Positions 1 to 8,050 of a DNA stretch of 64,000 nt are shown here, one piece after another; position 1 is the first letter of the stretch; each line of letters begins with the position of its first letter. Origin of the DNA: Corynebacterium curieae. Lineage in GTDB: Bacteria > Actinomycetota > Actinomycetes > Mycobacteriales > Mycobacteriaceae. The position numbers were made by a program, and so were the translations under genes. The notes beneath the pieces were generated by a model. That model was not told where the DNA came from. It saw only the letters and a program-made list of their open reading frames with translations, and did no database searches. Where the stretch lies: the NCBI RefSeq assembly GCF_027570035.1, contig NZ_JAKMUU010000007.1, positions 1-64,000 on the forward strand, written 5' to 3'.

Positions 1-1068
1 GGGTGGCGGATAAAGTTCGCTCACCGCACCTTTAAATGGGACTCTGAGGCACCAGGTAAAGCATCTGTGCACTGTGTCATTGTTGGGTTCACTCGTGATC
101 GCGGCGCGAAACAGCGCCTGTGGGACTATCCTGATGTAAAAGGGGAGGCTGTAGAGCAGCAGATTGAGCAGGGTATTAACGCTTACCTAATTGATGGACC
201 TCATCTTCTCGTTAGACGGAGAAGCACCCCAATCTCTCCGGAGTTGCCGACTGCACACTTCGGTACGATGTCGTTAGGAAAATTCTTGCTCGTCGAGGTC
301 GACGAGTATGACGAGGTTGCCGCTGATCCGATCGCCGCAAAGTATCTGCGCCCTTTTCGTATGGGCAAAGAGTTGGTTCGTGGTCTTGATCGCTGGTGTC
401 TTTGGATGGCAGACGAAGATTTTGATGTAACAGATATTGCTAAGTCACCGGTGCTGAAGCAACGCATTATGGCTTGCAAAGAATTTCGTGAGAACTCATC
501 AATGGGCGGTGACGCATACAAGTACCGGGATACTCCTCATTTGATGAGACCGAATTCGCATCGTCCTCTGGTGCCATATGTAGGTATTCCTCGTGTCGTT
601 TCTGAAAACAGGAAGTACTATACGGTTGCACATTTAGATCCGAAAGTAATTGCTGGTGACAAAGTTTATACAGCTGTCGACCCAGATGGATTATTGTTCG
701 CTCTTATTTCTTCTTCAATGTTCATTACATGGCAACGCGCCGTCGGCGGAAGGCTTAAATCTGATCTTAATTTCGCTAACACCTTGACGTGGAATACTTT
801 CCCCGTCCCAGAATTGGATGAAAAGACGCGGCAGCGAATTATTAAGGCGGGCAAGAAGGTGCTCGACGCCCGTGCACTCCACCCAGAGCGCTCACTAGCC
901 GAGCACTACAATCCGCTTGCCATGGCACCTGAACTCATCAAGGCCCACGACGCACTAGACCGAGAAGTCGACAAAGCGTTTGGCGCGCCTCGCAAGCTCA
1001 CTACGGAGCGTCAGCGCCAAGAGCTGTTGTTTGCCAACTACGAAAAGCTCATCTCACACCAGCCCTAA
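1..1068 (+). CDS. MmeI-like DNA methyltransferase / type IIL restriction-modification protein, C-terminal part (cut by window start)
   Basis: The frame is open from base 1, so the gene starts outside the window; a GTG at 67 is only an internal codon. What remains is about 355 residues. It begins with GWRIKFAHRTFKWDSEA followed by VHCVIVGF, which resembles the region after the methyltransferase core of MmeI-type enzymes. Next come a target-recognition-like region (FGTMSLGKFLL, MGGDAYKYRDTP, YVGIPRVVSENRKYY) and a C-terminal part with TWNTFPVPEL and an ERSLAEHYNPLAMAPEL stretch. Family knowledge: MmeI-like proteins fuse endonuclease, adenine methyltransferase and specificity domains and methylate one strand of their site. 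The nuclease and catalytic motifs lie outside the window, so restriction activity cannot be judged. GC content is visibly lower than downstream genes and codon use is different, which suggests acquisition by transfer. Confidence 0.82.
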   Translation, partial: GWRIKFAHRTFKWDSEAPGKASVHCVIVGFTRDRGAKQRLWDYPDVKGEAVEQQIEQGINAYLIDGPHLLVRRRSTPISPELPTAHFGTMSLGKFLLVEVDEYDEVAADPIAAKYLRPFRMGKELVRGLDRWCLWMADEDFDVTDIAKSPVLKQRIMACKEFRENSSMGGDAYKYRDTPHLMRPNSHRPLVPYVGIPRVVSENRKYYTVAHLDPKVIAGDKVYTAVDPDGLLFALISSSMFITWQRAVGGRLKSDLNFANTLTWNTFPVPELDEKTRQRIIKAGKKVLDARALHPERSLAEHYNPLAMAPELIKAHDALDREVDKAFGAPRKLTTERQRQELLFANYEKLISHQP

Positions 1069-1076
1069 ACCACCGG

Positions 1077-1104
1077 ATATGGCTTGCCATATGGAAAGCC
1101 ATAT
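1077..1104. terminator. Inverted repeat after the methyltransferase gene; start of a 262-base gene-free stretch
   Basis: Arms ATATGGCTT (1077-1085) and AAGCCATAT (1096-1104) are perfectly complementary. The loop itself contains the palindrome CCATATGG. It lies 9 bases after the stop codon and is followed by ATTT, so it may terminate transcription, though it is AT-rich and lacks a long T run. The rest of 1105-1330 is AT-rich and shows no coding frame that I can support; it probably holds the promoter of the DUF445 gene. Confidence 0.45.
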
Positions 1105-1330
1105 ATTTCGCCCTGTGCTCTAACATAGGGCCGCCTGCTTGGACTAACGAGTTAGTGTTTGTGCTGGTGGGTATCTATCTTCTCTAACAGAACAAAACCT
1201 GGGCCCTTCAGTTCAGCTTCTTTGGCGTCCATAAACTTAATTACTGAAGGCAGCGGTCGAGTGCTTTTAAGTACGCACTAGTCTTAATGGCCGAAGCCCG
1301 AATACATCTTCACAATCCCAAGGAGAACTC

Positions 1331-2665
1331 ATGACGCACCGCGCGGAGGAAGGCCTCGAAACGGCTACGGCATCGGCATCGTCGGGTGCTGCTCCCGTGC
1401 CGCAGGCGGGCAACCAGGAGGCCCGTCGTGCGGACCTGAGGCGGTGGAAGGCGATTGCGCTGTCGTTCCTGATTGGTGCGGCGGTGATCTTTTTGGGGTG
1501 TTCGTGGTGGCAGGCGTCGGAAAGCGGGGCTCCCGTCTGGGTGGGCTACGTGCGTGCAGCGGCGGAGGCCGGCATGGTGGGTGGCTTGGCGGACTGGTTT
1601 GCGGTGACCGCGCTATTTCGTCGGCCGATGGGGCTGCCCATCCCGCATACGGCGCTGATTCCGAATAATAAGGACCGCGTGGGCGATGCCTTAAGTGACT
1701 TCGTGGAGGAGAACTTCCTGACCGCGGATGCGCTTAGCGCCAAGGTGCGGGAGGCGGAACTTCCGCTGTGGCTGGCGCGCCAGGGCGTGGAGCCCGGCAA
1801 GGCGGAGGAGGTCTCCGCGTGGATTGGCGAGCGTGCCGCCAGCGTGGTGTCGGATTTGGACCCCGAAGAAGCAGAGCAATTCATCCGCACCCAAGTCATG
1901 GACCGCCTGGCCGAGCCAGAATGGGGCCCGCCGCTGGGCAGGCTCTTGGAGGGCTATATTGCAGACGGCAAGGCTCGTCCGCTGGAAGACGACCTCATCG
2001 AGTGGGCACACGGCAAGATTCTGAGCATGGAGTCCACCGTGGTCACCGCCATCGACGAGCGCATGCCGGGGTGGGCGCCGCGCTTTGCCCGCGAGATGGT
2101 GGGGGAGAAGGTCTATACCGAGCTCGTGGAATTTGCTGATGAGGTGCGCCGCAATGGCAACCATGAGGCTCGCCTGGCCATTCGCCGCAACCTGTCCAAG
2201 CTGGCTTCGGACCTGCAGTGGGACGAGGATATGCGCGGGCGCATCGAGGGCATTAAGCAAGAGATGCTCGCCTCCGATCAAGCGCAGCAGGCGCCGGCAG
2301 CCATGTGGCGTACGGTGTCCACCACGCTCATTGACCAGCTCAATGATCCGGAGTCCTTCCTGCGCCAGAAGATTACGGCCAAGGTAAAGGAGCTGGCGCA
2401 CCGCCTGCTCGAGGACTCCGAATTCCTGGCCCAAGCCAATGCGCTGGTGGACAAGGCCGCGCGCTACGCGGTGGAGAAATTCGCCCCAGAAATCATCGCT
2501 ATTATCCCGGAGACCATCAAGCGCTGGGATGCGGAGGAAGCCTCCCAAAATATCGAGCTCATGGTGGGCAAGGACCTGCAGTTTATTCGTCTGAACGGCA
2601 CCGTCGTCGGTTCCCTGGCAGGATTGGTGATATTCGCGATCAATCACCTGATCTTTGGTGCTTAG
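1331..2665 (+). CDS. DUF445 domain membrane protein
   Basis: 444 residues. A basic N-terminus leads into a hydrophobic segment (about residues 44-65, IALSFLIGAAVIFLGC). The conserved DUF445 signature follows: EAGMVGGLADWFAVTALFRRPMGLPIPHTALIP with DRVGDALSDFVEENFL (about 80-135). A long helical charged region is next, and a second hydrophobic segment closes the protein (VVGSLAGLVIFAINHLIF, last 20 residues). Family knowledge: DUF445 proteins are inner-membrane proteins of unknown function, related to YjiN of E. coli. AGGAGA sits four bases before the ATG, supporting this start. The next gene follows after 19 bases in the same direction, so the two are likely cotranscribed. No molecular function is assigned. 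Confidence 0.85.
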   Translation: MTHRAEEGLETATASASSGAAPVPQAGNQEARRADLRRWKAIALSFLIGAAVIFLGCSWWQASESGAPVWVGYVRAAAEAGMVGGLADWFAVTALFRRPMGLPIPHTALIPNNKDRVGDALSDFVEENFLTADALSAKVREAELPLWLARQGVEPGKAEEVSAWIGERAASVVSDLDPEEAEQFIRTQVMDRLAEPEWGPPLGRLLEGYIADGKARPLEDDLIEWAHGKILSMESTVVTAIDERMPGWAPRFAREMVGEKVYTELVEFADEVRRNGNHEARLAIRRNLSKLASDLQWDEDMRGRIEGIKQEMLASDQAQQAPAAMWRTVSTTLIDQLNDPESFLRQKITAKVKELAHRLLEDSEFLAQANALVDKAARYAVEKFAPEIIAIIPETIKRWDAEEASQNIELMVGKDLQFIRLNGTVVGSLAGLVIFAINHLIFGA

Positions 2666-2684
2666 GCAAAAGGAGTAATGAGCA

Positions 2685-3122
2685 ATGAGTGATAATAAGA
2701 AGATTTTTGATTCTTTGAAGGACGCCGGCAGCGCTGCTTTCGACGTAGCCAAGGACTTTGGCGGCCGCCTGCAAGAAGAGCGTGCCCAGCACGCTCATGG
2801 CGCGCAGGCAGAAAGCCCCTATGGAGGCACTGGCAAGGACGGCCTAGTAGATAAGGCCACCAACACCGCAAAGGAGATTGGCGCTTCCTTGAAGAAGGCC
2901 GCGGACGGCACCCGCGAGTCCGCATCTTTCGCTGACGCCAAGGGCAAGTTCTCCACCGCCTATAACGAGACCCGCGAGGGCGTGATGGACGCCTACAATT
3001 CCGCCCAGGCCCGCCGTGCGGAAAAGAAGAACGCGCCGCGTCCTAGCCAGGATTCGGCTCCTTCACAGGGCGATAATATTATCGATGGCGAAGTTATCGA
3101 GACCGACGACCCGAAGAATTAA
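2685..3122 (+). CDS. Small charged helical protein of unknown function
   Basis: 145 residues, rich in Ala, Lys, Glu and Asp, with no membrane segment or signal peptide. The first third reads like an amphipathic helix (IFDSLKDAGSAAFDVAKDF); the middle has two similar helical stretches (KATNTAKEIGASLKKAADG, AKGKFSTAYNETREGVMDAY), reminiscent of YtxH/apolipoprotein-like helical repeats. The tail is acidic (DGEVIETDDPKN). AGGAG precedes the ATG by 9 bases. It lies between a DUF445 and a DUF2516 gene with short gaps and is probably part of their operon. Function unknown; the helical-repeat similarity is an inference from composition. Confidence 0.75.
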   Translation: MSDNKKIFDSLKDAGSAAFDVAKDFGGRLQEERAQHAHGAQAESPYGGTGKDGLVDKATNTAKEIGASLKKAADGTRESASFADAKGKFSTAYNETREGVMDAYNSAQARRAEKKNAPRPSQDSAPSQGDNIIDGEVIETDDPKN

Positions 3123-3127
3123 ACTAC

Positions 3128-3418
3128 ATGAATTTTCTTTATTTTCTTGCTTTGAATTTAGACAGGTACGTCTTCCAGATCCTCACCCTGACAGCCATCG
3201 TCGGTGCGGTGCTTGCCGCCGCCACGCGCGAGGATGCCTTCCGCGCCGGCGACCGCCAAGGTAAGTGGGTGTGGGTAGGCCTGCTGGCTGGTTCGGCAGT
3301 AGCGATGGCCACCGGCATGCAGTTTCTTTCCTGGATCGGCGCGGTCATTACCGGCGTGTACTGGTTTGATGTGCGCCCGCAGCTCAAGGCCATCATCAAC
3401 GGTGATTACAGCTACTAA
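3128..3418 (+). CDS. DUF2516 family small membrane protein
   Basis: 96 residues. Three hydrophobic segments can be seen: roughly residues 3-30 (FLALNLDRYVFQILTLTAIVGAVLAAA), 47-63 and 66-80, ending with a VYWFDVRPQL motif typical of the DUF2516 family of actinobacterial membrane proteins. The function is not known. The gene starts 5 bases after the previous stop and its stop shares one base with the ATG of the next gene (TAATG at 3416-3420), indicating translational coupling with the DeoC-like protein. Confidence 0.8.
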   Translation: MNFLYFLALNLDRYVFQILTLTAIVGAVLAAATREDAFRAGDRQGKWVWVGLLAGSAVAMATGMQFLSWIGAVITGVYWFDVRPQLKAIINGDYSY

Positions 3419-3948
3419 TGCTTAATCTGCTTGCTGCTTCGGCCGCGACGGTCAAGGACCGCGCCGCCGATAACACGGTCTTGGTCTCCCCGCACCATGC
3501 TTCCCTCGCCGCGGAGGCCGGCGCGGCCGAGGTCATTTCCGTCGCCGGTTATCCGACCGGCCGCCACCACACGCTCATCAAGGCCTCTGAGGCGCGCTTG
3601 GCCATCCAATCGGGCGCCAGCGAGGTGTGGGTCAGCCTCGATGAGACCGTAGCGGATGCCAATGCCGTGCTCTCCGAGCTCATTGCCATCCGCGAGGCTT
3701 GCCCCGATCCGGCTCGCTTGGGCCTCATCGTGCCGGGGGCTGTGGGCGCAGATGTGGCCGATGATGCCGATACCGCCGATGCTGCGGTTACAGCTGCACA
3801 GCAGGCCGGTTATCAGCGCCTCATTGTGCGCAGCTCTGCGGCCGTGGACAACGAAGAATCCGGTGCCGGGGAAGAGGACATGAAAAAAGGACCGGCGTTG
3901 GCCGCTGCCAAGCTTCCGGTCCTTAAGTTTCCCGCCGCTGCTGTTTAG
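3418..3948 (+). CDS. DeoC-like (deoxyribose-phosphate aldolase family) protein, probably not catalytic
   Basis: 176 residues, shorter than the roughly 220 of working aldolases. The TIM-barrel sequence of DeoC is recognisable: VISVAGYPTGRHHTLIKASEARLAIQ corresponds to the family stretch VIGFPLG..T..VK..EA..AI, and GASEVWVSLDE to GADEIDMVIN. The segment where the Schiff-base lysine should stand (K-T-S-T-G in the family) reads LIVRSSAAVDN, with arginine instead of lysine and no STG. The barrel end with the second lysine is also shortened. Start ATG overlaps the DUF2516 stop. The stop overlaps the stop of the convergent LmeA-like gene by four bases. I infer a diverged, non-aldolase role; true DeoC activity is unlikely. 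Confidence 0.7.
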   Translation: MLNLLAASAATVKDRAADNTVLVSPHHASLAAEAGAAEVISVAGYPTGRHHTLIKASEARLAIQSGASEVWVSLDETVADANAVLSELIAIREACPDPARLGLIVPGAVGADVADDADTADAAVTAAQQAGYQRLIVRSSAAVDNEESGAGEEDMKKGPALAAAKLPVLKFPAAAV

Positions 3949-4799
3949 GCTGCTTTCTTCTGCGCGTCCTGTTGCGGCGCGCCATTATTAGTGCCGCCGC
4001 CGTTGTTGTCGTTGGCGCCACCGCCGCCAGCCAGCTTGTCCATATCGTTCATCGGGACGTCGGTGCCGGTGATGGTGAGCTTGAGTTCGCCATCGAGCAC
4101 CTCCACGGAATCGACGTTCATGTCAGAGCCCACGAACTGATCCGACATGCCGTTTTGCAGGGCGGAGGAGATGGCTTCGGTGGCCTGGTCCGGCAGCTCG
4201 AGGCCGAAAATAGAGGCCTCGGTGGCGCGGATATCGAGCTTTCCATCGTGGGCGGTGGGCTCCAGCGAAAGGTTGGCTAGGCCGCCGGCGAACTTCACGT
4301 CTAGCACGTGGTCCTGCTCGTTGGCGGTGATCTCCGTGACCACCATATTGCCCACTTTGTCGCTGCCGGCCTGCTCGGAAATGCCCTTCTGGAAGGACGC
4401 CAGCAGGTAGTCATCCGGCACTGTGGTAGAAGCGCGCAGCTTGCCGGCCACCGGATTCTCCTGGTCGGTGCTCATGTCTTCCACGTGGATCTCGGAGGCG
4501 GGCTGGCCCTTGATCTCGGTGCCATCGATTTGCAGGGTGGACGGCGTGGTCATGTCCATTTGAGAAATGGAGCCGCTAAATAGGCCCAACAGCAGTGGGC
4601 TGCCGCCGAAGCTGACGGAGGGGTCTTCTTTGACCTGGATACCTTCTTCTTCGGCGGCCTGGTTAAATTGCGAGGTCATCTGGTGACCAATGAACCAGCG
4701 CAGGCCGAACTCGGCCAACAGGATGAGCACGAGCAGTGCTACGAGGATGCCAATGATGATTTTCCAGGCGAGTGAACCCGCCGATTTCTTCGAAGCCAT
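3945..4799 (-). CDS. LmeA-like phospholipid-binding protein (DUF2993 family)
   Basis: 284 residues from ATG 4799; an upstream ATG at 4835 would add 12 residues with no membrane character. Lys-rich N-terminus, then one strong transmembrane or signal-anchor helix (about residues 11-35, WKIIIGILVALLVLILLAEF), then an extracytoplasmic domain with the features of DUF2993: repeated beta strands, GGSPLLLGLFSGSI, and the ending VEVLDGELKLTITGTDV. The C-terminus is low-complexity (GGGGANDNNGGG). Family knowledge: LmeA binds phospholipids in the mycobacterial periplasm and helps elongate lipomannan, so a cell-envelope role is expected here. Convergent with the DeoC-like gene, stops overlapping by 4 bases. 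Confidence 0.75.
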   Translation of the reverse strand: MASKKSAGSLAWKIIIGILVALLVLILLAEFGLRWFIGHQMTSQFNQAAEEEGIQVKEDPSVSFGGSPLLLGLFSGSISQMDMTTPSTLQIDGTEIKGQPASEIHVEDMSTDQENPVAGKLRASTTVPDDYLLASFQKGISEQAGSDKVGNMVVTEITANEQDHVLDVKFAGGLANLSLEPTAHDGKLDIRATEASIFGLELPDQATEAISSALQNGMSDQFVGSDMNVDSVEVLDGELKLTITGTDVPMNDMDKLAGGGGANDNNGGGTNNGAPQQDAQKKAA

Positions 4800-4909
4800 G
4801 CGTACCAGTGTGGCGCATGAGACGGCGTGGGGCAAAGTCTGCGGGAGTTCTCAGCCACATTGCTAGACACTTCACAGCTGCGCCGCGCCGTTGGGGCGGT
4901 TTGGCTGAT

Positions 4910-5722
4910 TTAGCTCCGCGGCGCGATGGACTCCCAGTCCACGGTCAGTACATTATCGCGCAGGCGCCGGCGGGCGGGGTGGATGTCAAAGGGGGCGTCG
5001 GCAAGCAAGGCCCTTGCCATGCGCCAGCGCACGCGCGGGCCGTAGGGCGCCCACCCGGCGGCGTGATCCCAGGCCTCGTCGGCAGCCTTGAGGAGCTCGT
5101 GGATGGGTTCGCCGGGCACGTTGCGGTGAATGAGGATTTTGGGCAGGCGCTCGGCAATATCAGAGGGGCGCGCCACATCGAAGGGATCCCACGCCAGGGT
5201 TAGCGTCCGCGGACCGTGGGCATCCAGGAGCAACCAGGCCGCGCGCCGGCCGAGCTCATCGCAAGTGCCCTCCACAAAGAAGCCGCCCGGGGCAAGCCGG
5301 GAGCACACCGTTCGCCAGGCTTCTTCCACTTGGTCCACATCGTATTGGCGCAGCACATTAAACGCGCGCACCAGCTGCGGCCGGTAGCCGGCCAGCTCAA
5401 AGCCGCCGAGCTCGAAGTGCACGCCATCGCGCGGCGGCAGCACCCGGTCCGGGTGGATTTCCAGGCCGCGCACGTCTACCTGCGGATTCGCTCGGCGCAG
5501 CCACCCCGCCCACTCCACGGTGGTAGCGTGCGAAGCCCCGTAGCCCACGTCAAGCGCCAGCGGCTTGTCCACGTGCCGCAGCAGCGCGGAAATCTCTGGG
5601 TGCGCGAGCATCCACCTATCGCAGCGGCGCAGCCGGTTATGGTTGGTGGTGCCGCGGGTAATAACGCCAAAAGGCCGACCCGCAGCTGCGCTGGCGCGCA
5701 GATTATGTGCGTGGTCGGCCAT
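4910..5722 (-). CDS. Class I SAM-dependent methyltransferase
   Basis: 270 residues. The SAM-binding motif I is LALDVGYGASHATTVEW (about residues 55-72), with the acidic end of strand beta-2 in VRGLEIHPDRV. After it stand FNVLRQYDVDQVEEAWRTVCSRLAPGGFFVEG, which matches motifs IV-VI of Rossmann methyltransferases. The substrate is not evident. The N-terminus (GVITRGTTNHNRLRRCDRW) is basic and could contact nucleic acid or an acidic substrate, but this is a guess. It lies upstream of the LmeA-like gene on the same strand with a 110-base gap and downstream of the DUF2505 gene by 20 bases, so it probably shares the DUF2505 promoter. An exact copy of the recurrent word GGCGTCGGCAAGC lies at 4994. 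Confidence 0.8.
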   Translation of the reverse strand: MADHAHNLRASAAAGRPFGVITRGTTNHNRLRRCDRWMLAHPEISALLRHVDKPLALDVGYGASHATTVEWAGWLRRANPQVDVRGLEIHPDRVLPPRDGVHFELGGFELAGYRPQLVRAFNVLRQYDVDQVEEAWRTVCSRLAPGGFFVEGTCDELGRRAAWLLLDAHGPRTLTLAWDPFDVARPSDIAERLPKILIHRNVPGEPIHELLKAADEAWDHAAGWAPYGPRVRWRMARALLADAPFDIHPARRRLRDNVLTVDWESIAPRS

Positions 5723-5742
5723 AGATTTGGGTTCTGTAGAAC

Positions 5743-6234
5743 TTAGGCGTTCTCAGAAATCCACTGCTCGGTGAGCTTGCCTTCGTTATCGAAGAGCTCA
5801 GCCAGAGACTCGCCCACCTTCGGCTCGATGGCGGCGCCCATCATCGGGATATTGACGGAAATCTCGTTGACGTAGGACAGCTTGGTCATCTCGCCCTCGC
5901 CAGCCAGGGAGATATCGCCCTTGAAGTCCACCGGGGTGCCCTTAACATCCGCGGTGTAGTTAACATCAGCGGCTTCGCCGTTGAGCTCACCAACGGTGAC
6001 CACGCGCTTGACCTTCAGGTCCTGGGAAACCATGGCGCGCACTGCCTCCGGCAGCAGGGTGGTAGGAAGAACCTCGAAGAGGGTAGCTACGTTATCGCTG
6101 AAGTCGTGCACCTGGCCCGGCTCGGGGGAGAGGTTGGCCACGATGAACTCCCAGTATTCCTTGGTGAGCAGCGCCTGGTGGACCTTTTCGATGGGCTGAT
6201 TAATCGTTACGGTGTTTTCACTACGGGTTGACAT
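5743..6234 (-). CDS. DUF2505 family protein (START/SRPBCC-like fold)
   Basis: 163 residues, no signal peptide. The sequence begins STRSENTVTINQPIEKVHQAL, a typical SRPBCC beginning in which the first strand is followed by a helix. It continues with alternating strands (KVKRVVTVGELNGEAADVNYTADV, VDFKGDISLAGEGEMTKLSYVNEI) and ends in a long helix. It matches the actinobacterial DUF2505 family, whose ligand is unknown. The ATG is 24 bases from the murB start on the other strand; a TAGTCT hexamer 7 bases ahead suggests a leaderless transcript. Followed by the methyltransferase gene after 20 bases. Confidence 0.8.
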   Translation of the reverse strand: MSTRSENTVTINQPIEKVHQALLTKEYWEFIVANLSPEPGQVHDFSDNVATLFEVLPTTLLPEAVRAMVSQDLKVKRVVTVGELNGEAADVNYTADVKGTPVDFKGDISLAGEGEMTKLSYVNEISVNIPMMGAAIEPKVGESLAELFDNEGKLTEQWISENA

Positions 6235-6241
6235 GCCTAAC

Positions 6242-6256
6242 AGACTACCTTGGTAG
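6242..6256. promoter_or_regulatory. Overlapping divergent -10 boxes for the DUF2505 gene and murB
   Basis: Minus-strand TAGTCT (plus 6242-6247) stands 7 bases before the ATG at 6234. Plus-strand TACCTT (6246-6251) stands 7 bases before a GTG at 6259. The two hexamers share bases 6246-6247 and sit over the inverted repeat CTACC-TT-GGTAG (6245-6256). Both would give leaderless transcripts. Promoter assignment is by spacing and the TANNNT pattern only. Confidence 0.5.
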
Positions 6257-6258
6257 GC

Positions 6259-7371
6259 GTGCTTGATAAATCATTGATGCAACAGCTCACAGCGATCGAC
6301 GGCGTGGAACTGGACCCCGCCGCCACCTTTGCGGATCTGACTACGCTGCGTGTGGGCGGAAAACCGCAAGCCGCGCTGCGCTGCTCGCAGCCCGAAGCCG
6401 CCGTGGACGTCATCCGTGCACTAGATCGGGCCGGGGTGAAGTTCATAGTCGTCGGCGGCGGCTCCAACCTCTTGGTGGCCGATGGTGCCGTGGACCTCGT
6501 CGCTGTCATCCTTGACTTTGATGAGGTCTCCATGGATACCGAAACCGGCGTGGTGCGCGCGCAGGCCGGCGCTGTGTGGGATGACGTGGTGGCTCGCTCT
6601 GTGCAGCTTGGTCTAGGGGGCATCGAGTGCCTGTCCGGCATCCCCGGCACCGTGGGTGCGGTCCCCGTGCAGAATGTGGGCGCCTATGGCGCGGAAATCT
6701 CCGAGGTCCTCATCCGCGTGCGCCTTTACAACCGCCGCACCGATAGCGATGAGTGGGTCCCCGCCTCCGATCTGGAGCTGGCGTATCGCTATTCCAACCT
6801 GAAGTTCACCGGCCGCGCCGTGGTCCTTGAGGTGGAGCTCCAGCTCGATACCGAGGGCCTTTCCCGCCCGCTGCGCTTTGGCCAGCTCACCCAGAATCCG
6901 GGCGAGCGCCGCCCCGTGGCCGAGGTCCGCGAGCAGGTCCTCAGCCTGCGCCGCGGCAAGGGCATGGTGCTCGACCCCACCGATCATGACACCTGGTCCG
7001 CCGGTTCCTTCTTTACCAACCCGGTGGTGGACTCCGCACTTGCCGACGCCGTCCAAGCCAAAGTCCGTGCCTCGCTTGGCGACGCCACCGCGGACTCCAT
7101 GCCCCGCCACCCCGCCTCCCCATCCGATACCGATCGGGAGAAGCTCTCCGCCGCCTGGCTCATTGACCGCGCCGGGTTTGCCAAGGGCTACCCGGGCTCC
7201 GGCCGGGCCACGCTCTCGACGAAGCACACGCTGGCGCTGACCAACCGCGGCGAGGCCACGGCCGCCGATATCGTGGACCTTGCCCGCACCATCCGCGACG
7301 GCGTTCGTGAGGCCTTCGGCGTCGAGCTCGTGCCCGAGCCCGTGTGGATCGGCCTCGCCCTCGACGAGTAG
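6259..7371 (+). CDS. murB: UDP-N-acetylmuramate dehydrogenase (MurB)
   Basis: 370 residues from GTG 6259. It reduces UDP-GlcNAc-enolpyruvate to UDP-MurNAc in the cytoplasm using FAD and NADPH. Visible motifs: TTLRVGGKPQA, the FAD-binding IVVGGGSNLLVAD (about residues 55-70), GIPGTVGAVPVQNVGAYG (about 128-145), the active-site serine in WSAGSFFTNPVV, and the C-terminal catalytic Glu in ELVPEPVWIG. Possible starts are TTG 6250, GTG 6259 and ATG 6277; GTG 6259 is chosen because TACCTT stands 7 bases in front, which fits leaderless transcription. The gene is divergent from the DUF2505 gene and convergent with luxS, separated from it by a strong terminator. Confidence 0.95.
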   Translation: MLDKSLMQQLTAIDGVELDPAATFADLTTLRVGGKPQAALRCSQPEAAVDVIRALDRAGVKFIVVGGGSNLLVADGAVDLVAVILDFDEVSMDTETGVVRAQAGAVWDDVVARSVQLGLGGIECLSGIPGTVGAVPVQNVGAYGAEISEVLIRVRLYNRRTDSDEWVPASDLELAYRYSNLKFTGRAVVLEVELQLDTEGLSRPLRFGQLTQNPGERRPVAEVREQVLSLRRGKGMVLDPTDHDTWSAGSFFTNPVVDSALADAVQAKVRASLGDATADSMPRHPASPSDTDREKLSAAWLIDRAGFAKGYPGSGRATLSTKHTLALTNRGEATAADIVDLARTIRDGVREAFGVELVPEPVWIGLALDE

Positions 7372-7407
7372 CGCGCGACCGCGCCTTCGCCTAGGCCTAA
7401 AACCCAC

Positions 7408-7466
7408 AAAGCAGCCACGATAACGCCCCAAACCGCATGGTTTTCGGGGCTATCGTGGCTGCTTTT
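7408..7466. terminator. Bidirectional terminator between murB and luxS
   Basis: AAAGCAGCCACGATA (7408-7422) pairs perfectly with TATCGTGGCTGCTTT (7451-7465). Inner bases GCCCC and GGGGC extend the stem. It is flanked by A on the left and T on the right, so it can serve both murB and the convergent luxS. Confidence 0.9.
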
Positions 7467-7502
7467 CAGTTCGGTGCCTCTCGCGCCGGCGACTGCGTTC
7501 GC

Positions 7503-7979
7503 TTAGGCCGCCATGACCTGGAGCCACTCATCCTTAGCGCCGAGGAACTCGCGGGCCGCTTCCTGCGCGCCCTCCAAGCTGTGGTGCGCACCCCAGCCGC
7601 ACTGTTCTTCGTTGGCCGCAGGTACCTCGGTAGCGGTGAGAATATCGTTGAGCGCGCCTTCCACCGCGCGCAGCAGCTCGTCTTGCTCCATGCCGTTAGT
7701 AATGGCATAGAAGCCGGTGCGGCAGCCCATCGGGGCGAAACCGATGAGCTTATCGGTGTAATTGCGCATGAAGTTTGCCATCATGTGCTCCACCGAGTGC
7801 AGCGCCTTGGTATCCAGGTGATCCTGGTTGGGCTGGCAGAAGCGCAGATCGTATTTAATGATTTCGACGCCGCCGCCCAAGTCCGTGCGGTCGGCCACGC
7901 GGATATACGGGGCGCTAACTAGGCGGTGGTCGAGTTCAAAGGACTTAACGTTGAGCTTCTTTTCATTCTGGTCAGTCAT
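7503..7979 (-). CDS. luxS: S-ribosylhomocysteine lyase (LuxS)
   Basis: 158 residues, the normal length of LuxS. It cleaves S-ribosylhomocysteine to homocysteine and DPD, the precursor of AI-2, in the activated methyl cycle. The metal-binding H-x-x-E-H is present in LHSVEHMMANFMR (about residues 56-68), the third ligand Cys region is CGWGAHHSLEGAQEAA, and FAPMGCRTGFY holds the active-site cysteine. It is a single gene with no methyl-cycle neighbours such as pfs. A GGAGAG stands just before ATG and TACACT lies 8 bases upstream. Whether it makes a signal or only recycles methyl donors cannot be told from sequence. Confidence 0.95.
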   Translation of the reverse strand: MTDQNEKKLNVKSFELDHRLVSAPYIRVADRTDLGGGVEIIKYDLRFCQPNQDHLDTKALHSVEHMMANFMRNYTDKLIGFAPMGCRTGFYAITNGMEQDELLRAVEGALNDILTATEVPAANEEQCGWGAHHSLEGAQEAAREFLGAKDEWLQVMAA

Positions 7980-8050
7980 GCCTCTCCAGTGTAATCACAG
8001 CTGAGTGTCACTTCCTGAAATAGATTCTTTACCGCATACGCTGGGATAAT

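Noticed and set aside
1691..2752. 353-codon minus-strand frame opposite DUF445
   Set aside because: Shadow of the DUF445 coding sequence; no ribosome site and no recognisable domain.
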